A DNA stretch of 33,107 nucleotides, from the NCBI GenBank assembly GCA_945883285.1, contig CAMCXH010000014.1:1-33107 (forward strand), in the 5' to 3' direction. The notes under the pieces are model-generated. The model was not told the origin of the DNA, made no database searches, and saw only the letters and a list, made by a program, of their open reading frames with translations. The stretch comes from Bordetella parapertussis (GTDB taxonomy: Bacteria; Pseudomonadota; Gammaproteobacteria; Burkholderiales; Burkholderiaceae_E). A program made the translations under genes and the position numbers. The first letter of the stretch is position 1; each line of letters opens with the position of its first letter. Shown piece by piece: positions 16,189-24,176 of the stretch.

Positions 16189-17193
16189 ATGAAAGCCGCG
16201 GTGTTTCACGGCCCACGCGATATCCGATTCGAGGACGTTCCCCGGCCCGAATTGAATGAGGGCGAAGCGCTGATGCGAATCAGAGCCTGCGGCATTTGCG
16301 GGTCCGATCTGCATACCTATCGTGAAGGCCTGTTTCTTCAGCTTGGGCTGCCGATCGAGCAGGGCCGAATTCTCGGCCACGAGTTCAGCGGCGAGATCGT
16401 GGAAATTCGCGGCGAGATGCCGTCTGTGAAGGTCGGCGGGCGCTACACCACGGTCAGCATGGGCGGCAACGCCGAGTTTTTGCGGATCACGCCCCAGATC
16501 GCCAGCCGCATGATTCCGATTCCTGACGACATCAGCTTCGAAGAGGCCGCAACCAACGAACCACTGGCCACCTCGATTCATGCGGTCAATCTGGCTGACC
16601 CGCAAGACGATCAGGTCCTGGTGATCATGGGCGCCGGCATCATCGGACTCGGGATCCTCCAATGCATCAAGGCACGCTGCAAGGCGCGCACGATTGTTGT
16701 CGACCTCTCGCCACGACGTCTGGCACTGGCCGAGCAACTCGGTGCTGATTTCACGATCAACGCCTCGCAGGAAGATGCGGTTGCCCGCCTGAAGGCCATG
16801 CACGGCGCGGCCGAATTGAGTCTGCTCGCATCCGCCGAGAGCGATATCGACACTGTCTTCGACTGCGCAGGCGCGACCGCCCATTTCAAAGGCACGACCG
16901 TCCTTGAGCAGGCCATCGGACTGGTTCGCCAGAACGGCAAGGTGATCGTGGTGGCGGTCTTTGAGCGCAAGATCGAGCTGGACATCAATGTGCTGGTGCG
17001 CAAGGGCATCCAGCTGGTCGGATCCTGGGCCTGGACGCCGGCCGACTTCGCCCAGGCGATGGAACTCATCAGCACACGAGCAATCGATCGCAAGCCGCTG
17101 ATCACACACCGGTTTGCGCTTGAAGACGCCTCGCAGGCCTACGAAACACAGATCCAGGCCAATGAAGCCGTCAAAGTGGTGCTGACCCCTTGA
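16189..17193 (+). CDS. Zinc-type medium-chain alcohol dehydrogenase lacking the structural-zinc lobe
   Basis: A 334-residue MDR dehydrogenase. The ATG at 16189 is preferred over an in-frame start at 16150 because a GAAGGA ribosome-binding sequence precedes it and MKAAVFHGPRDIRFEDVP is the standard opening. Catalytic-zinc residues are present: Cys37 in GICGSDLH, and His64-Glu65 in GHEFSGE. The NAD-binding GAGIIG (148-153) follows. In this family a four-Cys structural-zinc lobe normally follows the GHE motif after a VGDRV-like strand. Here the chain goes from KVGGRYTTVSMGG straight to AEFLRIT, with no Cys, so the lobe is deleted. Relatives include threonine, sorbitol and butanediol dehydrogenases; the substrate is unknown. 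A strong terminator follows. Confidence 0.9.
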   Translation: MKAAVFHGPRDIRFEDVPRPELNEGEALMRIRACGICGSDLHTYREGLFLQLGLPIEQGRILGHEFSGEIVEIRGEMPSVKVGGRYTTVSMGGNAEFLRITPQIASRMIPIPDDISFEEAATNEPLATSIHAVNLADPQDDQVLVIMGAGIIGLGILQCIKARCKARTIVVDLSPRRLALAEQLGADFTINASQEDAVARLKAMHGAAELSLLASAESDIDTVFDCAGATAHFKGTTVLEQAIGLVRQNGKVIVVAVFERKIELDINVLVRKGIQLVGSWAWTPADFAQAMELISTRAIDRKPLITHRFALEDASQAYETQIQANEAVKVVLTP

Positions 17194-17210
17194 GGCCTCA
17201 CCGTCGACAG

Positions 17211-17235
17211 GCCCGCAGCAATGCGGGCTTTTTTT
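17211..17235 (+). terminator. Rho-independent terminator
   Basis: A perfect 6-bp GC stem (GCCCGC at 17211-17216, GCGGGC at 17223-17228) with a 6-nt loop is followed at once by seven T (17229-17235). It lies 17 nt after the alcohol dehydrogenase stop and should end that transcript, separating it from the MDR reductase gene at 17291. Confidence 0.93.
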
Positions 17236-17290
17236 ATTGCAGACCGACAGCCGGCAAAGACCATACGATCACGACCCCAGGAGACGCGAT

Positions 17291-18322
17291 ATGAGCCAGA
17301 GCTCGCACCAGTACACCTCGACCAATACCCGCATCCTGCTCGCCAAGCGCCCCTCAGGCTGGCCGGACGAGTCCTGCTTTCAGATCGAGACCTGCGCCGA
17401 GCCCGAGTGCGGCCCGCAAGACGTTACCGTTCAAGCGGTCTGGTTATCGCTTGACCCCTACCTGCGTGGCCGTATGGACGCCGGCCAGTCGTATGCACCC
17501 GGCTTTGCGCTCGGCAAGCCGATGGTGTCTAGGGTGGTCGGACGCGTGATCGAATCGCGCAATGAGCGCTTTCGCGAGGGAGATTTCGTCTGGGGCTTTC
17601 TTGATTGGGCGCTGCGCACGGTGGTGGCGCGAGGCGAAGGTCTGCACAAGATCGGGCCAGAGCTGGGGCGACCGAGCCTGGCGATTTCGGCGCTCGGCAT
17701 GCCGGGGCTGACCGCCTGGGTCGGTGCGATCGAGCTTGGCAAGCCCAGCCCGGGCGACACCGTCTATATCTCGTCGGCGGCAGGCACTATCGGGCAACTT
17801 GCGGGGCAATTCGCCAAGCGCGCCGGCGCGCGCGTCGTCGGTTCTGTCGGCAGCGACGACAAGGTCGACTTCGTGCTCAAGCATTGCGGCTACGACGCCG
17901 CCTTCAATTACAAGACCCGCGACATGGACGAGGCGCTGAGCGAGTTGTGCCCCAAGGGCATCGACGTCTATCTGGACAATGTCGGTGGCACAACGCTTGA
18001 AGCCGCGCTGCGGCATGCGAATGTCGCTGCACGCTTTCCGCTGTGCGGCATGATCTCGCGCTACAACGACGTCAAGGATCCGGGCGTACGCGGCATGCAG
18101 CTGATGGTGTCCAAGCGAATCGCGATGACCGGCTACATCGTCTATGACCATGTGCACAAGCTGCCGGCCTATCAGCTTCGTGCTGCGCCCTGGTTCAATG
18201 CCGGCGAGATGACCTTTCACGAAGACATCGTCCATGGCATCGAACAGGCGCCCAAGGCCTTGCTGGGAATGCTCAAGGGCGATGCGCTGGGCAAAAAACT
18301 GGTTCAGGTCTGTGCCGCCTGA
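17291..18322 (+). CDS. NADP-dependent MDR reductase (leukotriene B4 12-hydroxydehydrogenase/CurA-like)
   Basis: A 343-residue zinc-free medium-chain reductase that saturates enones or enals with NADPH. The ATG at 17291 follows an AGGAG ribosome-binding sequence; an in-frame ATG at 17237 overlaps the region just after the terminator and is rejected. Motifs: LSLDPYLRGRM near residue 60, LGMPGLTAW before the nucleotide domain, AAGTIGQLAGQFAKRAGARVV for cofactor binding, and FNYKTRD, DVYLDNVGG and ALCGMI-like (PLCGMISRYN) segments typical of the LTB4DH/YncB/CurA group. The next gene begins 24 nt later with its own ribosome-binding site, so the two are probably one transcript. Confidence 0.92.
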   Translation: MSQSSHQYTSTNTRILLAKRPSGWPDESCFQIETCAEPECGPQDVTVQAVWLSLDPYLRGRMDAGQSYAPGFALGKPMVSRVVGRVIESRNERFREGDFVWGFLDWALRTVVARGEGLHKIGPELGRPSLAISALGMPGLTAWVGAIELGKPSPGDTVYISSAAGTIGQLAGQFAKRAGARVVGSVGSDDKVDFVLKHCGYDAAFNYKTRDMDEALSELCPKGIDVYLDNVGGTTLEAALRHANVAARFPLCGMISRYNDVKDPGVRGMQLMVSKRIAMTGYIVYDHVHKLPAYQLRAAPWFNAGEMTFHEDIVHGIEQAPKALLGMLKGDALGKKLVQVCAA

Positions 18323-18346
18323 CCAACCAGTACGGAGATCACCCTA

Positions 18347-20083
18347 ATGACAACACGCAATGACCTGGCGGCCAGCTTCGCGCCGAACGATTCGGCGACG
18401 AGCCTCGGACCGCAAGGCCAGCGCGCACACCGGCTGGCCGTCGAACAGGCGGACCGCATTGCGGAGCGCTTCGAGGAGATTCGCGAGGGTGTCTGGAGCT
18501 TTGTGGGCAACGGTCTGTCGAACCAGACATTCGTGCAGGGGCCGCTGGGCGTGATTGCGATCGACACCGGTGAGTCGATCCAGGAAATGCAGTGCGCCAT
18601 CGACCGTCTGCGCGAAAAAACTGACGCACCGATCGTCGCCGTGATTTACACGCATTTTCACTATGTGGCCGGCACCGCCGCCATACCCGGCAGCGAGTCG
18701 CTGCCGATCTGGTCGCACGCCAGGGTCGTCACCAATCGACAGCGCACCGGTGGTGAAATCGCGCCGATGTACCAGCGAGGTCTGGTGCAGCAATTTGGCA
18801 TCCGGATGCCGCTTGATGGCGCCGACGGCGTGGTCAGCGTGGGCCTGGGGCCCTTTTTTCGCAACCCGGCGCATGCGCCCTTCACGACCGGCTTCGTGCC
18901 GCCGACCAATGTATTCGATACGCCTACCTCGGCCACGATTGCAGGCCTTCAGGTCGAATTCATGCCGGCGCCGTCAGACGCCGATGACTCGGTGACGATC
19001 TGGTTTCCGCAGCTGGGTGTGGCGGTCAACAATCTGGTGTGGCCGGCCCTCTTCAATGTGTTTGCGATCAGGGGCGAGGAATACCGCGACCCGAGAGTGC
19101 TCCTTGCCGGCCTGGACCACCTCAACGCACTGAATGCCGAGCATCTGGTCGGAGCCCACGGCCCGGCGCTGTCGGGGGCTGAGCAAATCAAGGCAGTGGT
19201 GACCGATTACCGAGATGCAATCCAGTTCCTGTGGGATCAGACGGTTCGCGGTCTCAACAAAGGCTTGTCGGCCGATGAGCTCACGCAGTTCGTGCAACTG
19301 CCCGAGCGCTTCAAGCGCACCTATTTCACGCAGCAGTTCTACGGTCTGGTCGAGCACCATGTCCGCCAGATCCAGACCGGCCTGATCGGCTGGTTCGATG
19401 GTGTCGAGTCGTCGCTCTTTCCGATGCCGCCACTGGAGCGTGCCAATCGACTGATCGCCGGCTTCGGCGGACGTGATGCGGTGCGACAGCAATCGATCGA
19501 GGCGCTCGCCGGCGACGATGTGCGCTGGGCACTTGAGCTCGCAAGCTGGTTGGTCAGATCGCAGCCGGGGCCGCACGGCCGGGCCGATGGCGGCTCGCCT
19601 GAAGAACGCGCTCAGCTGGCTGCGGTGCTGCGCACGATCTCTCAGCGTACAACCTCAGCCAACGTCCGAAACTGGTGCGCGACCCGTGCCCTCGAACTCG
19701 AGGGTCGGCTCGAATTCGCTCGCCTGAGGGGACACAGCTTTCGGGCCCCCGAGGTGGCGGATGCACCCGAAAACTCGATCAAGGTCTTGCGTGTCCTGCT
19801 TGACCCCGAACTGGCAAGCGCTGTCGATTGCGAGTTCGGGGTGGACTTTGGTGGCGACATTCGGGTCGGACTGCACATTCGCCGAGGCGTCGCCATCCCG
19901 ACATCGGGCGAAGGGGCGACCATCGCATGGCGCATTTCGCCTCAGGACTGGGGCCAGGTGCTGGCCGGCAAATCAAGCATCGACGAGGCCTTCGAGGCGG
20001 GCAAGATCACCATGACCCGCGGCAACTGGGGCCAGGCCAGGACTGCGCTGGCCTGCTTCGATCATCCGTCGCTCAGTCGCTGA
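18347..20083 (+). CDS. Alkyl-sulfatase-like metallo-beta-lactamase-fold protein with altered metal site
   Basis: A 578-residue protein built like the SdsA1 alkyl sulfatase family: an MBL domain (about 45-280), a helical dimerisation region (about 285-430) and a C-terminal SCP2-like sterol-carrier domain (about 455-575, ending in ITMTRGNWGQA). Typical members cleave primary alkyl sulfates. The metal motif, canonically HxHxDH, reads THFHYVAG: His103 and His105 are kept, but the Asp and third His are Val107 and Ala108. His271 in GAHGP is kept; the Glu-rich segment in the middle reads AVNNLVWP. It is therefore either a mono-metal variant or not a sulfatase. Ribosome-binding GGAG lies upstream of the ATG. 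No signal peptide. The 3' end overlaps the convergent nitroreductase gene by 11 bp. Confidence 0.85.
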   Translation: MTTRNDLAASFAPNDSATSLGPQGQRAHRLAVEQADRIAERFEEIREGVWSFVGNGLSNQTFVQGPLGVIAIDTGESIQEMQCAIDRLREKTDAPIVAVIYTHFHYVAGTAAIPGSESLPIWSHARVVTNRQRTGGEIAPMYQRGLVQQFGIRMPLDGADGVVSVGLGPFFRNPAHAPFTTGFVPPTNVFDTPTSATIAGLQVEFMPAPSDADDSVTIWFPQLGVAVNNLVWPALFNVFAIRGEEYRDPRVLLAGLDHLNALNAEHLVGAHGPALSGAEQIKAVVTDYRDAIQFLWDQTVRGLNKGLSADELTQFVQLPERFKRTYFTQQFYGLVEHHVRQIQTGLIGWFDGVESSLFPMPPLERANRLIAGFGGRDAVRQQSIEALAGDDVRWALELASWLVRSQPGPHGRADGGSPEERAQLAAVLRTISQRTTSANVRNWCATRALELEGRLEFARLRGHSFRAPEVADAPENSIKVLRVLLDPELASAVDCEFGVDFGGDIRVGLHIRRGVAIPTSGEGATIAWRISPQDWGQVLAGKSSIDEAFEAGKITMTRGNWGQARTALACFDHPSLSR

Positions 20084-20750
20084 AGCCGACAAATACCGCG
20101 GCTTCATCGACCGATTTGCGCTGCGACACCACCGCGTTGGCCGGAAAGGTATCGTCCGGCCAGCCCATCGCCACACAGGTCTGGATGACCTGATCGTCGG
20201 GGATACCGGCTTCGGCACGCACGACGGGTGATTGCATGATGCCCTGGCTGTTGATGACGCAACCGAGTCCACGCGACCAGGCAGTGTTGACCAGAGCATT
20301 GACCACGCCGCCGCAGTCGAAGGGCGCAATGTCGCCGCCGTGGATAGAACGATCGTAGGTCACGACGATCGAGACCGGCGCATCGAACTGGCGAAAGCCG
20401 CGCAGCACCCAGTCCTGGCGCTTTTCCTTGTTGTCGCGCTCGATACCCATCGCAGCGAACAACTGCTTGGCAATACCGATCTGGCGCTCGCGATGGACAC
20501 CGTCATAGCCCGGGCCCATGCGGAATTCGCGCGAATCAGGCACACCGGCCAGGTTGCGCTCGACATTGCCCTGGCGGATGCGATCGAGCACATCGCCGGT
20601 GACAACATAAAAATTCCAGGGCTGTGTATTGAGCGAGGTCGGCGCACGCATCGCAATTTCGAGAACTTCCCGGATCAGCGACCTGGGCACCGGCTTCTTG
20701 AGATATCCGCGGATACTGCGGCGTCCCTGAACGACATCATCAAATTGCAT
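20073..20750 (-). CDS. Nitroreductase family protein (FMN-dependent)
   Basis: A 225-residue NAD(P)H:FMN oxidoreductase. The opening FDDVVQGRRSIRGYLKKPV is the standard FMN phosphate-binding start. APTSLNTQPWNF follows, and the C-terminal half has CGGVVNALVNTAWSRGLG and VAMGWPDD. It reduces nitro groups or quinones, or acts as an enone reductase. The start at 20750 (GGAG about 6 nt upstream) is preferred; in-frame ATGs at 20765 and 20837 are possible but add residues not seen in the family. It converges on the sulfatase-like gene, overlapping by 11 bp, and is divergent from the KTSC gene. Confidence 0.9.
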   Translation of the reverse strand: MQFDDVVQGRRSIRGYLKKPVPRSLIREVLEIAMRAPTSLNTQPWNFYVVTGDVLDRIRQGNVERNLAGVPDSREFRMGPGYDGVHRERQIGIAKQLFAAMGIERDNKEKRQDWVLRGFRQFDAPVSIVVTYDRSIHGGDIAPFDCGGVVNALVNTAWSRGLGCVINSQGIMQSPVVRAEAGIPDDQVIQTCVAMGWPDDTFPANAVVSQRKSVDEAAVFVGFSD

Positions 20751-20910
20751 TGCTGTCTCCGACATGGTTGGATGGGTCGTTGTCCCATGGGCCGCGGCCA
20801 AGTGGAAACGGCTTGTCGAGCTCTGATCCGACTTCAAGGTCCAATACTATCGCGACACGCAGACCGCCAATCGCGAGCCTGCCGTCGTGACCATCGCCAG
20901 TGAGACAAGC

Positions 20911-21180
20911 ATGCCCACCATGACCTTCAGCAGCGGTCGAATCAGAAAGGCCGACTACGACAGCGCCACGCGCCAACTCGAACTGCATTGGGACAACAAG
21001 TCCGTCACCGCCTACAAGAATGTGCCGGAAGAGGTCTATCGGCGACTATGCAGTTCACCCAATCCGGCAACTTACTGGGAGGACCGGATCGCGGATGAGT
21101 ACCCGAAGGGCACTCCGGTCACACCTTCGACCGATGCGCATGCCGCCAGGAAACTAAGTGACCTTTTTGGCGGCGACTGA
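20911..21180 (+). CDS. KTSC domain protein
   Basis: An 89-residue protein from the ATG at 20911; a GTG at 20887 and an ATG at 20920 are alternatives. The pattern SSGRIRKADYDSATRQLELH, then KNVPEEVYRRLCSSPNPATYWEDRIADEYP, resembles from memory the KTSC domain. That small domain of unknown function occurs alone or fused to other proteins in many bacteria. It is soluble, with no signal peptide. It lies 159 bases upstream of the caspase-like gene on the same strand; whether they are co-transcribed is unclear. Confidence 0.72.
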   Translation: MPTMTFSSGRIRKADYDSATRQLELHWDNKSVTAYKNVPEEVYRRLCSSPNPATYWEDRIADEYPKGTPVTPSTDAHAARKLSDLFGGD

Positions 21181-21339
21181 TGCAGCGATGGCGCTGGAGC
21201 GAGTCGCCAGAGGCAAAAGAGTAAAAAACGCGGCAACTATTCGATGACTGGCAGCCAGACACCGACGGACTGACTCGCGCCCGGGTCGCTTCCGGCGGTA
21301 TCGTCAGACGGATACGATGCCACGAGAGACGCTCAGTCG

Positions 21340-22833
21340 ATGAACAGGAAATTGATGCTGGTTTTGTACCTGGTGCTTTTCATTTGTTCATTGCCAGAAA
21401 TCGCATCGGCGCAGACCACACCGCCCGGTACAGGCACTGAAAATGAATGTGGCGTTTTTGAAGGCAACCTGACTTTCAAACTCGCAGATGGCAAGACCGG
21501 CTGCGTCAAGTCGCTGATGACCAAGCTGAATTATTCGGCTGACAACCGCGACCGAATTCTTCGTGCAGCCGACATGAACGGGGCACCGAGAACATTTGTC
21601 TGGCTCATCTCTGACGTCAAAGCCTGCCCGACCCTGACCTGGATCTCATCCCCGATGGATACCAGTCGAGAAGCCGCCGAACAGCGGATTTTTGCCGAAT
21701 GTCAGAAGGAACTTGATTCCAGGGTCGTCAAGCTTGGACGCACCCCCGGCCCGCAGTGCCAATGTGAGCTCGTCGTTCGGGATGGCGTGTCGCCGCTCAC
21801 CGGCATTGCCCTTCAAAAGCGAATCAACGACATCCTTGAAGCTCGCGCGAAACCTCAGCCACGCGCCGATCAGCTTGCCTCAAACCCTCGTGAGACAGCC
21901 ACCACCTCGGCCGGCAATGTACCCGCGATCAAGCCGCCGGCCACTGGCACACCGGGTACCCCATCACCATCTCTGGTGACCCAGGCGCCCGCGACCGCGC
22001 CGTCCGCTCAACCCGCCTACCAGAACGCCGTCGCGACCGCGTCACCTGCTGCCAATCAGACCACCAAGGCAACTGTGTCCGTGCCGCCCCCTGCCGGGCC
22101 ATCTGCCACAGCCGCACCGGCTCAGATTTTTGCCCATCGCAAGGCACTCGTGATCGGCAACGACAACTACACCTCAGTCTCGAAACTGCTCAACGCCCGA
22201 GCCGACGCCAATGCCCTGGGCAAAGTGCTCGTCGAGCTGGGCTACAAGGTCACGGTTCGCCAGGACCTGAATGAAAAAGAGATGAAGTCGGCATTGCGGC
22301 AATTTCGCAATGAAGTCGAAGGCGGTGATGAAGTGCTCTTTTTCTACGCTGGCCATGGTGTCCAGCTTGGATCGGCAAACTACCTGCTGCCAATCGACAT
22401 CAAGGGTGACAGCGAAGAACAGGTCAAAGACGAAGCCATCGAATTGCAGCGCATTCTCGACAGCTTCAATGAAAAGCGCGTCAAATTGGCTCTCGCTGTC
22501 ATCGATGCCTGCCGGGACAATCCGTTTCCCAAGAGCGGTCGCGCCATTGGTGGCCGAGGGCTCGCGCCGACAACCGCAGCCACCGGGCAGATGGTGGTCT
22601 TCTCGGCGGGATCAGGTCAGCAGGCACTGGATAAGCTCGGCCCTGGCGACAGAGATCCGAATGGCTTGTTCACACGCGTTTTTCTCAGCGAGATTCGGAC
22701 ACCCGGGGTCAGAGTCGACAACGTGATTCGCGAAGTCAGAAAGAAGGTTGTTGACGCAGCGAAGTCGGTCGGTCATGAGCAGGTCCCGGCCATCTACGAC
22801 CAGGTCGTCGGCGACTTTTACTTCAAGAGATAG
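21340..22833 (+). CDS. Secreted caspase-like (peptidase C14 family) protein with Cys-rich N-terminal domain
   Basis: A 497-residue exported protein, first gene of the envelope cluster. Signal peptide: residues 1-24, cleavage likely after ASA24. Residues 25-165 form an unrecognised domain with six Cys (37, 55, 96, 121, 140, 142), which suggests disulfides in the periplasm. Residues 170-262 are a Pro/Ala/Thr-rich linker. Residues 265-497 are a caspase-fold domain: RKALVIGNDNY opening, catalytic His339 in FFYAGHG, and catalytic Cys391 in VIDACRDNPF, so the dyad is complete. Bacterial members (orthocaspases and relatives) often cleave after Arg/Lys, but the specificity here is not readable. The ribosome-binding site is weak (GAGAGACG). 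The next gene begins 9 nt after the stop. Confidence 0.9.
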   Translation: MNRKLMLVLYLVLFICSLPEIASAQTTPPGTGTENECGVFEGNLTFKLADGKTGCVKSLMTKLNYSADNRDRILRAADMNGAPRTFVWLISDVKACPTLTWISSPMDTSREAAEQRIFAECQKELDSRVVKLGRTPGPQCQCELVVRDGVSPLTGIALQKRINDILEARAKPQPRADQLASNPRETATTSAGNVPAIKPPATGTPGTPSPSLVTQAPATAPSAQPAYQNAVATASPAANQTTKATVSVPPPAGPSATAAPAQIFAHRKALVIGNDNYTSVSKLLNARADANALGKVLVELGYKVTVRQDLNEKEMKSALRQFRNEVEGGDEVLFFYAGHGVQLGSANYLLPIDIKGDSEEQVKDEAIELQRILDSFNEKRVKLALAVIDACRDNPFPKSGRAIGGRGLAPTTAATGQMVVFSAGSGQQALDKLGPGDRDPNGLFTRVFLSEIRTPGVRVDNVIREVRKKVVDAAKSVGHEQVPAIYDQVVGDFYFKR

Positions 22834-22842
22834 GCGTTCACC

Positions 22843-23286
22843 ATGCGATCGTTCGTGCCTGTTTTTCTCGCTTTCGCGGGATACCTGTTTCATGCTGCAG
22901 GCGCCTTTGCGGCGCCGCTGATCATGACTGAAGAAGCGGCGCTTCCAGATGCCCACTCTGGCCCAGGCACCAGAGGTATCGGTCGAGGCCCGGGCATCAA
23001 AGTCACTTCTCCCGCCGACGGCGCTTCGCTGAAATCCCCCTTCGTTCTGAAGCTCGATTTCGAAACGCGTGGAGGCGTCCAAATCGACCCCGGTTCGGTC
23101 AGGGTGGCTTATCTCAAAGCGACACCGATCGATTTGACACCTCGTCTGAAAGGCGCGATTTCCGCAGCCGGGATCAATTTTGCGAACGCCGAAGCACCCG
23201 AAGGCAAGCATGTCCTGAAAGTGTCCGTGAAGGATATTGATGGGAGAGAAACGAATTCGGTTGTGACGCTTATCGTCGGCAAGTAG
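22843..23286 (+). CDS. Small exported protein of unknown function, possibly Ig-like
   Basis: A 147-residue protein with a signal peptide (MRSFVPVFLAF..., cleavage probably near AFAA at 22-24). The mature part has a Gly/Pro-rich start, then a segment from GIKVTSPADGASLKSPF to DGRETNSVVTLIVG that looks all-beta. The ITSPADGAxxxxPF opening and final strand resemble Ig-like/fibronectin-type modules that bind partners in the periplasm; this is a pattern impression, not a family match. Only 9 nt from the upstream caspase gene and 3 nt from the next gene, so it is surely in the same operon. No Cys in the mature chain. Confidence 0.75.
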   Translation: MRSFVPVFLAFAGYLFHAAGAFAAPLIMTEEAALPDAHSGPGTRGIGRGPGIKVTSPADGASLKSPFVLKLDFETRGGVQIDPGSVRVAYLKATPIDLTPRLKGAISAAGINFANAEAPEGKHVLKVSVKDIDGRETNSVVTLIVGK

Positions 23287-23289
23287 CCG

Positions 23290-24105
23290 ATGAAGTGTCC
23301 TTACTGCGTCTCCGAGCTTCCAGACGAAGCAGTCGTCTGCAGGGTGTGCAAGAGAGACCTGTATCTCTTCAAGCCGCTGCTCGGAAAGATCACAGAACTG
23401 GAGGCGCGTCTCAGCTCAGGGCCAGATGCGTCAGCCCTCGAAGCAAGGATCACCGAGCTCGAACTGACGCTGGCGAACCGATCACAGGCCACGTCACCAC
23501 AGACCATCGATGCCGGAAACGCTAGGGCGGTAAAGCGAACGTTCAGGGCCAGTGACATTCTTTTCTTTCTGATCGCGCCACTTGCAGTGCTGCTGATCGC
23601 TCACGCGCTGATCACGATCGTCTATGACGCACCGCTGATTTACCTGCGAATCGTTTCGATCATTCTGCCGCTTCCTTTCGGGTTTTTTCTTTTTCGTCGC
23701 GGCGCCGGAAATTTCGCCCTGTGGTTTGCAGCGGCCCTGTTGCTTGCTGTCGCCTCGGTCGTTGGCATGAGCGCATCCACCAGCGCGGTCGACCACACCC
23801 CGATCTGGCCCCAGTCGGCGATCGAATGGCGCGAGGTTCTGGAGTACTCGGCAAGTATTGCCTTCAGCTTTCTCGCAGGGATGGTACTGGGCGGAATTCG
23901 CTCGGGTCGGCAGACACAGTCTGGCGAAATCGATCCGACAGGATGGTCATATCGCATCGCCAGCCTTGGTCGCAGCGGCCAACTTTCGCTTGAGTCCTTT
24001 CATGAGCGAGTAAAAGCCCTGTCTGAGTTCGGCGCCACGACCGCAGCCCTGGGTGCCACGGCAGCGTCGATCTATACCGGGCTCAAGGGCGTTTTGGGCG
24101 CATAG
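23290..24105 (+). CDS. Zinc-ribbon polytopic membrane protein of unknown function
   Basis: A 271-residue protein. It opens with a zinc ribbon (Cys3, Cys6, Cys17, Cys20 in MKCPYC and CRVC). A short coiled-coil-like stretch rich in Glu and Leu follows (about 30-63). Four hydrophobic segments come next (about 90-111, 117-135, 143-163, 186-204), then a cytoplasmic-looking tail with helical GATTAALGATAAS. The ribbon and tail should face the cytoplasm. It is not a family I recognise. It starts 3 nt after the preceding stop, so it is translationally linked with the exported protein. In this cluster it may connect the cytoplasm to the exported caspase-like proteins. Confidence 0.8.
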   Translation: MKCPYCVSELPDEAVVCRVCKRDLYLFKPLLGKITELEARLSSGPDASALEARITELELTLANRSQATSPQTIDAGNARAVKRTFRASDILFFLIAPLAVLLIAHALITIVYDAPLIYLRIVSIILPLPFGFFLFRRGAGNFALWFAAALLLAVASVVGMSASTSAVDHTPIWPQSAIEWREVLEYSASIAFSFLAGMVLGGIRSGRQTQSGEIDPTGWSYRIASLGRSGQLSLESFHERVKALSEFGATTAALGATAASIYTGLKGVLGA

Positions 24106-24176
24106 GGTGCTCCTGACTTCAAATATTGCGCACCAAGGCGCCACGCAATCTGATCTTCGGATATAAGCTCACAACG

